Source: Niastella koreensis GR20-10
GTDB lineage: Bacteria > Bacteroidota > Bacteroidia > Chitinophagales > Chitinophagaceae
DNA length: 64,000 nucleotides
NCBI RefSeq assembly: GCF_000246855.1
Contig: NC_016609.1
Coordinates: forward strand, 1,116,001 to 1,180,000
Direction of reading: 5' to 3'
A program made the translations under genes and the position numbers. Below, piece by piece: positions 42,596 to 50,980 of this stretch (the stretch's first letter is position 1; every line of letters begins with the position of its first letter). The notes under the pieces were generated by a model that saw only the letters and a list, made by a program, of their open reading frames with translations, was not told the DNA's origin and ran no database searches.

Positions 42596-43084
42596 TTATG
42601 AACCTGCTAACTTATTGACCGCAAGATCATCCCTACACTCCGAAAGCAACTCTATTAATGTCTTATGTAACACCGGATGAACTAAATCCGGGGCAATTTC
42701 AATTAACGGTATTAATACAAAACGGCGGTTTTGCAATTGCGGGTGCGGGATGGTAAGATGCGGTTCATGCATTACCAAATCGTTATAAAAAATAATGTCT
42801 ATGTCTATCACCCGCGGGCCGTTCTTTTCCATACGCCGGCGGCCCAATTGTTCTTCTACCGATAAAATGGTGGTGATAAGCTCCTGCGGCGTTAACAAAG
42901 TGTGTAACAACAGCGCCTGGTTTAAAAATGCAGCCTGATCGGTTTTGCCCCAGGCGGCAGTTTCGTACACGGCCGATTGTTGGGTTACCGGCCCGCAGGT
43001 AGCCGCTAAAAGCGCAATAGCCTGGTGCAGGTTTTGCAACCGGTCGCCCATATTGCCGCCTATCAGTAAAAAGACTTTATTCAT
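42596..43084 (-). CDS. folK: 2-amino-4-hydroxy-6-hydroxymethyldihydropteridine pyrophosphokinase
   Basis: HPPK transfers pyrophosphate from ATP to hydroxymethyl-dihydropterin in folate synthesis, acting after FolB. It has 162 residues. The N-terminus KVFLLIGGNMGDRLQNL, the LSVEEQLGRRRMEKNGPRVIDIDIIFYNDLVM block with the metal-binding Asp residues, and TIPHPQLQNRRFVLIPLIEIAPDLVHP are diagnostic. An ATG three codons further upstream (43093) is equally possible. The gene is divergent from sppA, and the -7 boxes overlap. Confidence 0.93.
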   Translation of the reverse strand: MNKVFLLIGGNMGDRLQNLHQAIALLAATCGPVTQQSAVYETAAWGKTDQAAFLNQALLLHTLLTPQELITTILSVEEQLGRRRMEKNGPRVIDIDIIFYNDLVMHEPHLTIPHPQLQNRRFVLIPLIEIAPDLVHPVLHKTLIELLSECRDDLAVNKLAGS

Positions 43085-43086
43085 AT

Positions 43087-43118
43087 ATTGCATTCCCTCG
43101 AAGGGTCAAATATCTTTG
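43087..43118 (+). promoter_or_regulatory. Promoter of sppA
   Basis: ATTG (43087-43090), 20 bases, then TATCTTTG (43111-43118) fits TTTG-N19/20-TAnnTTTG. The ATG is at 43144. On the other strand the same bases read GATATTTG, a possible weak -7 box for folK. Confidence 0.7.
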
Positions 43119-43143
43119 AATTTCGTTTAAAATAAATTTGTTA

Positions 43144-44901
43144 ATGAAGAGCTTTTTTAAAATATTCCTGGCTTCGCTACTGGCATTCTTCGTGTTATGC
43201 GTCATTTTGTTCTTCGTTTTTGTGGGTTTGATAACCGGTTTGACCTCCTCGGAAAGGGTAACTACAGGGTCAAAGGCTGTGTTGGTGCTTGATCTGAGCC
43301 GTACCTATAAGGAAATCGGGGAAGAAAACCCATTATCCCGTTTTACCGATAAGGAAGATGGCGATATACCCTCCCTGTATGACGTAATGCGGATGATCCG
43401 CTACGCAAAATCAGACAGCGCTGTAAAAGGTATTTATCTCAAATGCGGCAGCAATGGCAACGGCATGGGCGCCAGCCAGGAGATCCGGAATGCCCTCATT
43501 GACTTTAAAAGTACCGGCAAATTTGTGTATGCCTACGGCGATGTAATTACCCAGGGCGGTTATTCGGTGGGTAATATCGCCGACAAAATATATTGTAATC
43601 CCAAGGGTGGGGTAGACTGGCGCGGGTTTGCCATACAACTCGCCTTTTTGAAAGGACTGCTGCAAAAGCTGGAAATTGAACCCCAGATCTTTTATGCAGG
43701 CAAATTCAAAAGTGCTACTGAGCCTTTCCGCGAAACGCAAATGACCGAAGCCAACCGGCTGCAGTTGTCGGTTATGCTGGGTGATTTTTACAACCGCTTA
43801 TTACTGCAAACCGCCGAAGCGCGTAAGTTAGACACCGCTACCCTGCATCAATATGCCAACGACTACAAGATCCGGTTTGCAGCAGATGCGGTGACTTATA
43901 AACTGATTGACGGCCTGAAATACGATGATGAGGTAAAGAACGAGATTGCCACCAGGCTGGGCAGGGTAAAGCTGGACAAGATCAATTTTATTACCATGCA
44001 GAAATATGCCAAAGCGGTGGACTTTAAACGTGATGGCAAGGAGAAGATCGCTGTTATTTATGCGCAGGGCGATATCATCGATGGCAAAGGCGACCGCGAT
44101 ATGATAGGCAGTGTTACTTACCGCGAATTGTTCCGCAAGGCCCGCCTCGATGACAATATAAAAGCCATTGTGGTACGTATTAATTCCGGCGGCGGCAGCG
44201 CCCTGGCCAGTGAAAATATGTGGCGCGAACTGACGCTGGCCCGCAAAGGCGGCAAACCTGTAGTGGTTAGCTTTGGCGATGTGGCCGCTTCCGGCGCTTA
44301 TTATTTGTCGTGCAATGCCGACAGTATATTTGCCCAAACCAATACCATTACCGGTTCTATTGGGGTTTTTACGATGTTGCCCAACCTGGAGAAATTCTTT
44401 AACAACAAACTGGGCGTAACCTTCGATGGGGTGAAGACTGCACCGCAGGCCGATATGCTGGTAGCCACCAAACCATTAACGCCTGCGCAAAGAACCTGGC
44501 TGCAAAACAGCGTGGATTCTACTTATTATACTTTCAAACAAAGAGTGGCTGAAGGCCGCAGAAAAGACATCAGCTATATCGACAGCATTGGGCAGGGTCG
44601 TGTATGGAGCGGTTCCCGCGCATTGGAACTGGGCCTGGTTGACCGTCTCGGTGGCCTGGATGACGCCATTGCCTGCGCTGCCCGTATGGCCAAAATAAGC
44701 GATTACCGGTTACGGGAATATCCTGAGCCGCACAATTTTCTGGAGGTTCTCCTGGGTAATGCTGAAAAAGACAATACGCAATCAGCCATTCAGAAAGAAT
44801 TTGGTGAAGAGGGTATGAAAACCTGGCAAACCATGAAGCGGGTAAAAACCATGATGGGGGTAACGCAAGCGAGGATACCCTTTGAAATAGCTATTCAGTA
44901 A
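43144..44901 (+). CDS. sppA: Signal peptide peptidase SppA, 67-kDa type
   Basis: This membrane-anchored serine protease removes cleaved signal peptides. It has 585 residues with one N-terminal transmembrane helix (LASLLAFFVLCVILFFVFVGLI) and two tandem S49 domains. The catalytic Lys187 is in YAGKFKSATEPFR in the first domain. The nucleophile Ser383 is in VAASGAYYLS in the second. The 196-residue separation matches the roughly 200 of E. coli SppA. An in-frame TTG at 43138 is ignored in favour of the ATG. Confidence 0.95.
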   Translation: MKSFFKIFLASLLAFFVLCVILFFVFVGLITGLTSSERVTTGSKAVLVLDLSRTYKEIGEENPLSRFTDKEDGDIPSLYDVMRMIRYAKSDSAVKGIYLKCGSNGNGMGASQEIRNALIDFKSTGKFVYAYGDVITQGGYSVGNIADKIYCNPKGGVDWRGFAIQLAFLKGLLQKLEIEPQIFYAGKFKSATEPFRETQMTEANRLQLSVMLGDFYNRLLLQTAEARKLDTATLHQYANDYKIRFAADAVTYKLIDGLKYDDEVKNEIATRLGRVKLDKINFITMQKYAKAVDFKRDGKEKIAVIYAQGDIIDGKGDRDMIGSVTYRELFRKARLDDNIKAIVVRINSGGGSALASENMWRELTLARKGGKPVVVSFGDVAASGAYYLSCNADSIFAQTNTITGSIGVFTMLPNLEKFFNNKLGVTFDGVKTAPQADMLVATKPLTPAQRTWLQNSVDSTYYTFKQRVAEGRRKDISYIDSIGQGRVWSGSRALELGLVDRLGGLDDAIACAARMAKISDYRLREYPEPHNFLEVLLGNAEKDNTQSAIQKEFGEEGMKTWQTMKRVKTMMGVTQARIPFEIAIQ

Positions 44902-44905
44902 GACA

Positions 44906-45003
44906 TGGTGAGTGGTGAGTAGTGAGTTGTGAGTGGGCTCGCGAAATGGCAGCTATCTGAAAAATCGCGAGTCGTTTGCCGTTTCACGTTTGCCGTTTGC
45001 CGA
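44906..45003. repeat. Heptamer repeats: GTGAGTA arm, hairpin core and GTTTGCC array
   Basis: The region starts with GTGAGTG, GTGAGTA, GTGAGTT, GTGAGTG. A centre with GGCTCGCGA ... TCGCGAG resembles that of elements C and D. It then changes to GTTTGCC, GTTTCAC, GTTTGCC, GTTTGCC, GACTGCC units. Confidence 0.82.
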
Positions 45004-45019
45004 CTGCCGATTACCTTTG
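44989..45019 (+). promoter_or_regulatory. Promoter of the ABC-2 permease, with -33 element in the repeat
   Basis: TTTG (44989-44992), exactly 19 bases, then TACCTTTG (45012-45019) is a full match to the Bacteroidota consensus. The ATG is at 45042. The TTTG is part of a GTTTGCC heptamer. Confidence 0.75.
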
Positions 45020-45041
45020 CGCCTAATTTTAGCAATAAACT

Positions 45042-46139
45042 ATGTCGGGTCAATACAACCAATGGACGGCCATGTGGGCTATTTGCAGGGCCACGCTGCG
45101 GGCGATCTTTAAAAGCCCTCAGGCCATTTTCTTTAGCCTGTTCTTCCCCATTGTGCTTATTATGGTTTTTGGGGCGTTAACGGGCGGGGGCGGAAAGGCC
45201 TATGATGTGGCTTTTGACGCCAAAAGCGATACCACCAACAATATTTATTATATTCTCCGGTCAATAAATGCATTCGACGTTCATAGAGGAAGTGAGGCAG
45301 AATTGATGGACCAGTTGAAGAAAGGACGCATTACAGCCCTGATAGATATAAGAAAGCTTCCTGCCAATACAGCGGGCACGCAATACGATATTCATTTAAA
45401 AACTACTTCTGCCAGTCAAAAGGACCTGCCGGCCGTTCAGGCCCTGTTGAAAAGCTTTTTGGATGAAATGACTGCAAATACAGTAACTAATAAAATTGCT
45501 ACTGTTTCTGTTGAAGAGATCAAGGGCCGGCCTTACCATATGATCGACTTTTATTTGCCCGGTATGCTGGGTTTCTCCCTGATCGGTTCTGCCGTTTTTG
45601 GCGTGGCATTCGTTTTCTTTACCCTGCGGGAAACCCTGGTGTTGAAACGGATGTTTGCCACTCCTGTGCGCAAAACATTTATTGTACTGGGCGAAAGCCT
45701 GGCGCGGGTGGCGTTCCAACTTTCGACTTCTATCATTCTGATCCTTTTCGGTACCTTCTTTTATCATTTTACCCTGGCGCATGGGTTTGTTACCTTTCTG
45801 GAATTGCTGGTATTGAGCTTCCTGGGGGTAACGGTGTTTATGGGTTTTGGTTTTATCATCAGCAGTGTGGCCAAAAACCAGAATGTGATTCCCATTTATG
45901 CCAACCTGTTCATGTTCCCACAGTACTTTTTATCAGGCACCTTTTTCCCAAAGGGCTTATTGCCCGAAAGTATGCAGGCCATCATCAATTACCTGCCCTT
46001 AACGGCACTGAACGATGCCATGCGTAAGGTATCGTTTGAAGGCATGCATTTACTGGGCGTGGGCAAAGAGATCACCATTTTAATTGTGTGGTGTTTGCTG
46101 GCCTATAGCATCTTAATTAGAATTTTTAGATGGGAATAA
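45042..46139 (+). CDS. ABC-2 type transporter permease
   Basis: This 365-residue protein has one N-terminal helix (FFSLFFPIVLIMVFGAL). A periplasmic domain of about 130 residues follows, then five or six helices at the C-terminus with the ABC-2 pattern (LPGMLGFSLIGSAVFGVAFVFFTLRETLVLKRMFATPVRKTFIVLGE; FPQYFLSGTFFPKGLLPESMQAIINYLPLTALNDAMR). It would form the channel of an exporter for a drug, lipid or polysaccharide. No ATPase gene is next to it, so the partner is encoded elsewhere. Confidence 0.88.
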   Translation: MSGQYNQWTAMWAICRATLRAIFKSPQAIFFSLFFPIVLIMVFGALTGGGGKAYDVAFDAKSDTTNNIYYILRSINAFDVHRGSEAELMDQLKKGRITALIDIRKLPANTAGTQYDIHLKTTSASQKDLPAVQALLKSFLDEMTANTVTNKIATVSVEEIKGRPYHMIDFYLPGMLGFSLIGSAVFGVAFVFFTLRETLVLKRMFATPVRKTFIVLGESLARVAFQLSTSIILILFGTFFYHFTLAHGFVTFLELLVLSFLGVTVFMGFGFIISSVAKNQNVIPIYANLFMFPQYFLSGTFFPKGLLPESMQAIINYLPLTALNDAMRKVSFEGMHLLGVGKEITILIVWCLLAYSILIRIFRWE

Positions 46140-46255
46140 AGGGCAGCTGTAAGCTTTAAGGTATAAGCTGAAAGCAAATACAGGGCAGAAAGCCCAAAGG
46201 ATAAAGCCTAAAGCAAAACTTAGAACTCTGAACCCGGAACTCTGAACTCAATAAC
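46140..46255. repeat. Heptamer repeats (AGCTGTA/AAAGCCT and GAACTCT families)
   Basis: AGCTGTA, AGCTTTA, AGGTATA, AGCTGAA, AGCAAAT, and later GAACTCT, GAACCCG, GAACTCT, GAACTCA fill the gap between the permease and the SRPBCC gene up to 7 bases before the ATG. Confidence 0.75.
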
Positions 46256-46261
46256 TAATTT

Positions 46262-46759
46262 ATGCGAATAGTGAAACTGGCCATCATCAGTTTGGTGGTG
46301 TTATTTCTGGTCACGTACTTTTTTTCTTTAATAATACCCTCAACTATCAGGGTGTCACGGGCAATGAATATTGCTGTATCAAAAGACAGTTTGCGTGCCA
46401 TGGTAACTGATCTTCGTCAGTGGCACCTGTGGAACGAACTGGTAGAGAACCCCGAACTTACCCATGCTCAATTCAGCCAAAACGAATTTTCGAGCGATCA
46501 GTTACAGGTAACCAGTTTGCCATCAACCGGCGATACCCTGAAAACTGCCTGGCGTCAGCAAAAAAATGCGCAGGTACTTGCCAGTGGGTTTACCTGGGAG
46601 GGTAACGACGATCAGTTGGTGATACAATGGTATTTTGATATAAAGTTGCACTGGTATCCCTGGGAAAAATTTGGTAGCATAGTTTTTGATAAGCAAATGG
46701 GGCCGCCTATGGAGAAATCGCTGGGCAATCTGAAAAAGTTGCTCGAAAGAAATCCATAA
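46262..46759 (+). CDS. SRPBCC (START-like) domain protein with N-terminal membrane helix
   Basis: This 165-residue protein has one transmembrane helix (IISLVVLFLVTYFFSLIIPS). A polyketide cyclase/START-like domain follows: TIRVSRAMNIAVSKDSLRAMVTDLRQWHLWNELVENPE, then TAWRQQ and a final helix MGPPMEKSLGNLKKLLERNP. Such domains bind hydrophobic ligands in a deep pocket. The specific ligand is unknown. It is followed 32 bases later by the DUF2911 gene, perhaps in one transcript. Confidence 0.84.
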   Translation: MRIVKLAIISLVVLFLVTYFFSLIIPSTIRVSRAMNIAVSKDSLRAMVTDLRQWHLWNELVENPELTHAQFSQNEFSSDQLQVTSLPSTGDTLKTAWRQQKNAQVLASGFTWEGNDDQLVIQWYFDIKLHWYPWEKFGSIVFDKQMGPPMEKSLGNLKKLLERNP

Positions 46760-46791
46760 AGGCTTACATTTCATCTCAAAAAAGAAATAGT

Positions 46792-47304
46792 ATGAAAAAA
46801 TTGTTGCTTTTGTCTGCCATAGCATTGGTAGCAATAGGCGTTCGGGCACAACAGGGTGATAAATCACAACGCCCCAGTCCGCCTGCTAAAGTATCAGAAA
46901 CAACCAGCAAAGGAGTTACCATTTCTATTGATTACAGCCAGCCAGCTGTAAAGGGCCGTACAATCGGAAACGATATTGCGCCTTATGGAAAAGTATGGAG
47001 AACCGGCGCCAATGAAGCTACCGTGTTTGAAGTAAACAAAGATGTAAAGGTAGAAGGCAAGGCCCTGCCTGCCGGCAAATATGGTTTATACAGCATTCCG
47101 GGTAAAGATGAGTGGGTTATCATCTTTAATAAAACCTGGAAGCAATGGGGAACCAACTATACGGAAGCAGATGATGCATTACGGGTAAAAGTAAAACCCG
47201 GTAAAGCACCCAGCTTCACCGAACGTATGACCTTCACAGTTGATAAAAGCGGTAAAGTATCATTACTGTGGGGTAATGATGAAGTAGACTTCAAAGTTCA
47301 GTAA
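46792..47304 (+). CDS. DUF2911 family exported protein
   Basis: This 170-residue protein has a signal peptide (LLLLSAIALVAIGVRAQ) and a full DUF2911 domain: GVTISIDYSQPAVKGRTIGNDIAPYGKVWRTGANEATVFEVNKDVKVEGKALPAGKYGLYSIPGKDEWVIIFNKTWKQWGTNY. This is a beta-sandwich family common in Bacteroidota and of unknown function. It is expected in the periplasm. A strong terminator follows, so it ends its transcription unit. Confidence 0.92.
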   Translation: MKKLLLLSAIALVAIGVRAQQGDKSQRPSPPAKVSETTSKGVTISIDYSQPAVKGRTIGNDIAPYGKVWRTGANEATVFEVNKDVKVEGKALPAGKYGLYSIPGKDEWVIIFNKTWKQWGTNYTEADDALRVKVKPGKAPSFTERMTFTVDKSGKVSLLWGNDEVDFKVQ

Positions 47305-47330
47305 GGTTAAGCGTATATAAGAGTAAAGTA

Positions 47331-47380
47331 AGCAAAGAGCTGTCCTGAGCGTTAGCAAAGGATGGCTCTTTGCTTTTTTT
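47331..47380 (+). terminator. Rho-independent terminator after the DUF2911 gene
   Basis: AGCAAAGAGC (47331-47340) pairs with GCTCTTTGCT (47364-47373), supported by TGTCC/GGATG inside the stem, and is followed by a T run. The loop contains GAGCGTTAGCAAAGGA, a form of a dispersed repeat. Confidence 0.88.
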
Positions 47381-47831
47381 AACCCCCTGCCCACTCACCA
47401 CTCACCACTCACGATTCAGCTATTCTTTCCAAGTTCTGCATGGTTTAGCAGGAAAGGCAAGTATTACTAATTAGTTTAATTTTATTCCCGCATAAACATG
47501 CAGCATAGTGCATTTTGTTTTGGTAATTTGCGCTTTAATGCTGAATTTGGTGTTAACTAACTGTATCGCCATGCTTTACACCATCAGAAAGGCAATTCAT
47601 TTGCTCGGAATTGATCGCTGGAATGGTACCTGCCATCCTGAAATTTCTACCGGGAAAACGTACATCATCCCAATTAATCCAACACATTATTTTTTATTGT
47701 CACTACCAGGTCACTGAAATCACTGACAGTTACCGGCCCTGTTACAACTACTACCGGAAATAATTGAAAGAGCATAAACCTGTCCTTCAAATGATTCATG
47801 GTACTTAATTATTAATTCGAAAAAAAGGATT
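47381..47831. other. Upstream region of the SusC gene, no gene called
   Basis: This stretch of about 450 bases starts with CACTCAC-type heptamers (47393-47415) and is then AT-rich and unique. A 69-codon open frame (47508-47717) has no supporting feature. A regulated promoter for the SusC/SusD pair is expected here, but I find no good TTTG/TAnnTTTG pair. Confidence 0.45.
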
Positions 47832-50800
47832 ATGACCCAATTTTCATCATTGAGTAGTCGATCAGTAAAAGCAGTTGGCTTATTACTGTTCTGCCAGCTG
47901 ATAGTGAGCCTGACCTTTGCCCAGGTTCGTATTAGTGGAAAGGTAACCGGAGCGGGCAATCAGCCGCTGACCGGGATTTCTGTGACTGTTAAAAACACTA
48001 CGTTTGGTTCAGCTACCGATCCATCGGGCAATTACACCATCAATGGAGCGCTGAAACCAGGCAGTTATACCGTGGAGTTTTCGGGCGTTGGTTTTAAAAA
48101 ATCTTCCCAGAGCCTGCAGATTGGCGGTGGTGAAAGTTATACCGTAAACGTTACCCTGGCTGAAGATGCGTTGGGTTTGGAAGAAGTAGTGGTTACAGGT
48201 ACCTCTGAAGGTACTACCCGTAAACAAATTGGTAGTTATATCAGCACCATAAAAGCCGATGAGCTTAATAAAGGCGCTACGAGTAACGTACTGGCGTCTT
48301 TACAGGGAAAAACAGCAGGTGCGCAGATCATTCAAAACTCGGGCGACCCGGCCGGCGGTCTTTCTGTACGCCTGCGAGGTGTTAGTTCGTTAAATGGTTC
48401 TTCAGAACCCCTGTATATTGTGGATGGAGTGATCATTAATAATGCCACTAACAGGGTTACCAATACGCAGAGCGGGTACGACGGCGGTAATTTTGTGGGA
48501 ACCGTTGGCCAAAGCAGGATAGTGGATATTAACCCGGCCGATATAGATCATATTGAAGTACTGAACGGCGCGGCTGCATCGGCTACTTATGGATCAAGGG
48601 CCAATAGCGGGGTTATTCAAATATTCACCAAACGCGGCAGCACGGGTGCGCCGATCGTGAACTTCTCCACCAGTATTATGGTGAACCACCTGCGTAAGAA
48701 GATTGATGTGAACCAGGCGCCGGTAAAGTTTGGTGGCCCTACCGACGGACCGGGCGCCTTAACACAGGACCTTATTTCGCCTGTAGGCACCCCGCCGGCA
48801 CTACCAACCACTACCACGCCGGTAACACGCTACGATTACCAGGATTATATTTTTCAAACCGGGTTGGGAACCGATAACAACGTATCGGTAAGCGGCGGAA
48901 AAGATAAGACCAAGTATTTTACCTCTGCCTCTTATTTCTATAATGAAGGCATTATTAAGCATACCGATTTCAAACGCTTCAGCTTCCGCACCAACCTCGA
49001 CCAGGAATTGACAAGCTGGGCCAACATGAGCGTTGGTTTGAACTATATAAACAGTGCAGCTGATGAAAAGCCGGATGGCAACCAGTTTTTCTCGCCCATG
49101 AACTCGGTAACCATCCTGGGTAATTTCCACAACATCTGGCAACGCGATGCCCTGGGCAATTTGATGGCAGTAGGCGAACGTGGCCGCGTGAACCCGGTTT
49201 CGGTAATCGAAGACTTTAAACAAAGACAGGAAACCAACCGGTTGATCGCAAGCGCCAAATTGAAAGTTAAACCAGCAAAAGGGTTAAGCTTCGATTATAC
49301 CCTGGGTATTGATAATTACAGCCAGCGCGGTACTACCTATATGCCTCCTTTCGCGTATAATGCAAGTACAGCCTTTTGGGGCGGTGGTCCCTCATTGGAC
49401 CCTGCATTGAACGGTTATGCCAGTAACGGGGCCAATACCTTCTTTCAAATAAACCATGAAGTAAATGGAACTTACCAGGTTAATATAACCGACGATTGGG
49501 CATCTACTACCCAGGTTGGGTATTCGGCCCAGTACGAAAAAAATAACCTGAGCATAGTGCAGGGCAGGGGTTTGACGCCTTTTGTTCAAACAGCCAACAG
49601 CGCCAGTACGGCTTTGCCCAGCACAGATGTACGGTCGGAATTTTCTATATCAGGTTTCTATTTGCAACAGAATTTTAAATTCAAGGACCAGTTATTCCTT
49701 ACCGGTGCTGTGCGGGTAGATGAATCATCGGTATTCAGTGCAAGCGAGCGCAGCCAGGTATATGCAAAAGCAAGCGGCAGTTACCTGTTGTCAGGGACCG
49801 AGTTCTGGGATAAACTTTCTATTGCCAAGTGGTGGAATGTGGCCAAGCTGCGGTTGGCTTATGGGCAATCGGGAAATATGACAGGTATTGGGGCCTACGA
49901 CCGGTTTAACAACTTTACCACAAGTACATTTTTGGGAAGAACAGCTATGTATACCGGTGCGCGGTTATCAAACACCAGTTTAAGACCGGAACGGCAACAG
50001 GAAACAGAAATGGGAACCGATCTGTCGTTCTTAAACAGCCGCGTGGGTTTACAGTTCAACTATTACATTAAGAAGGTAAGCAATCTGCTCATTCAACGCA
50101 ATATTGCCCCTACCAATGGCTATTCGAGCCTGCTGGACAATTATGGCTCACTGGAAAATAAAGGATTTGAAATTGTGTTAACCGGTACACCAGTGAAGAA
50201 TAAAGACCTCACCTGGGATGTTACTGCTATTTATAACCACAACCGCAATAAAGCCGTGAACGTTGGTCAGGCAGCCTCCTTCAGTACCAACGCCGGCGCA
50301 CCCATCTGGTTAATAGAAGGACAGCCCGTTGGTGTTTTTTACGGATCATTTTTTGCCAAGGATGCCAATGGCGGCCAGATCAAAAATCCTGCAGGATTTC
50401 CCCTAACAGAAAGAGGTGTGCAGAACAGTACTTTATCGTATACCACACAACGCGATGCCAATGGCTTGCCAACAGGTAACGCGTTGTTAAGGGTAATAGG
50501 TAACCCCAACCCGGATTATACAGCTTCGTTAGTAAATGAAGTAAGCTATAAGAAATTCGGATTGCGGGTGCAGTTCGACGCGGTACAGGGACTGAATGTT
50601 TGGAATGCCGATTTCAGAACAAGACAGGGTGTGGGCAATGGTAAAGTAGCTGAGCAGGAAGACCTGGGTTTATTGCCCCGTGGTTATGTCAACAGCGTAT
50701 ACCAGATTGAAGAATGGCGGGTAGATGATGGTTCGTTTGTTAAACTGCGTGAAGTAAGTTTGAGCTACCGGATGGGAAAAGTAAAGATCTTTAATGATCT

Positions 50801-50963
50801 CACCTTTAGTTTAAGCGGCCGTAACCTTATTTCCTGGGATAACTATAAGGGATATGACCCTGAGGTGAACTCGGGCGGACAAAGCACCTTATTACGGGCT
50901 ATTGATTTTGGTACCGTGCCTATTCCCCGCACGTTCAGTTTTAACATAGCCGCAAAATTCTAA
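47832..50963 (+). CDS. SusC/RagA family TonB-linked outer membrane receptor
   Basis: This 1043-residue outer membrane protein imports nutrients (usually glycans, sometimes peptides) with TonB energy. It has a signal peptide ending SLTFAQ. A carboxypeptidase-regulatory-like domain follows (VRISGKVTGAGNQPLTGISVTVKNTTFGSATDPSGNYTI). The TonB box region LEEVVVTGTS comes next, then the plug (GVSSLNGSSEPLYIVDGVIINN, IEVLNGAAASATYGSRANSGVIQIFTKRG) and a 22-strand barrel ending SFNIAAKF. It lacks an N-terminal STN domain, so it is probably not controlled by a FecR-type anti-sigma factor. The SusD partner is 17 bases downstream. Confidence 0.95.
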   Translation: MTQFSSLSSRSVKAVGLLLFCQLIVSLTFAQVRISGKVTGAGNQPLTGISVTVKNTTFGSATDPSGNYTINGALKPGSYTVEFSGVGFKKSSQSLQIGGGESYTVNVTLAEDALGLEEVVVTGTSEGTTRKQIGSYISTIKADELNKGATSNVLASLQGKTAGAQIIQNSGDPAGGLSVRLRGVSSLNGSSEPLYIVDGVIINNATNRVTNTQSGYDGGNFVGTVGQSRIVDINPADIDHIEVLNGAAASATYGSRANSGVIQIFTKRGSTGAPIVNFSTSIMVNHLRKKIDVNQAPVKFGGPTDGPGALTQDLISPVGTPPALPTTTTPVTRYDYQDYIFQTGLGTDNNVSVSGGKDKTKYFTSASYFYNEGIIKHTDFKRFSFRTNLDQELTSWANMSVGLNYINSAADEKPDGNQFFSPMNSVTILGNFHNIWQRDALGNLMAVGERGRVNPVSVIEDFKQRQETNRLIASAKLKVKPAKGLSFDYTLGIDNYSQRGTTYMPPFAYNASTAFWGGGPSLDPALNGYASNGANTFFQINHEVNGTYQVNITDDWASTTQVGYSAQYEKNNLSIVQGRGLTPFVQTANSASTALPSTDVRSEFSISGFYLQQNFKFKDQLFLTGAVRVDESSVFSASERSQVYAKASGSYLLSGTEFWDKLSIAKWWNVAKLRLAYGQSGNMTGIGAYDRFNNFTTSTFLGRTAMYTGARLSNTSLRPERQQETEMGTDLSFLNSRVGLQFNYYIKKVSNLLIQRNIAPTNGYSSLLDNYGSLENKGFEIVLTGTPVKNKDLTWDVTAIYNHNRNKAVNVGQAASFSTNAGAPIWLIEGQPVGVFYGSFFAKDANGGQIKNPAGFPLTERGVQNSTLSYTTQRDANGLPTGNALLRVIGNPNPDYTASLVNEVSYKKFGLRVQFDAVQGLNVWNADFRTRQGVGNGKVAEQEDLGLLPRGYVNSVYQIEEWRVDDGSFVKLREVSLSYRMGKVKIFNDLTFSLSGRNLISWDNYKGYDPEVNSGGQSTLLRAIDFGTVPIPRTFSFNIAAKF

Positions 50964-50980
50964 CACGCAAATTTGATTTT

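Noticed and set aside
47508-47717. 69-codon open frame upstream of SusC
   Set aside because: No recognisable domain, no promoter and no conserved context; probably chance in an AT-rich leader region.
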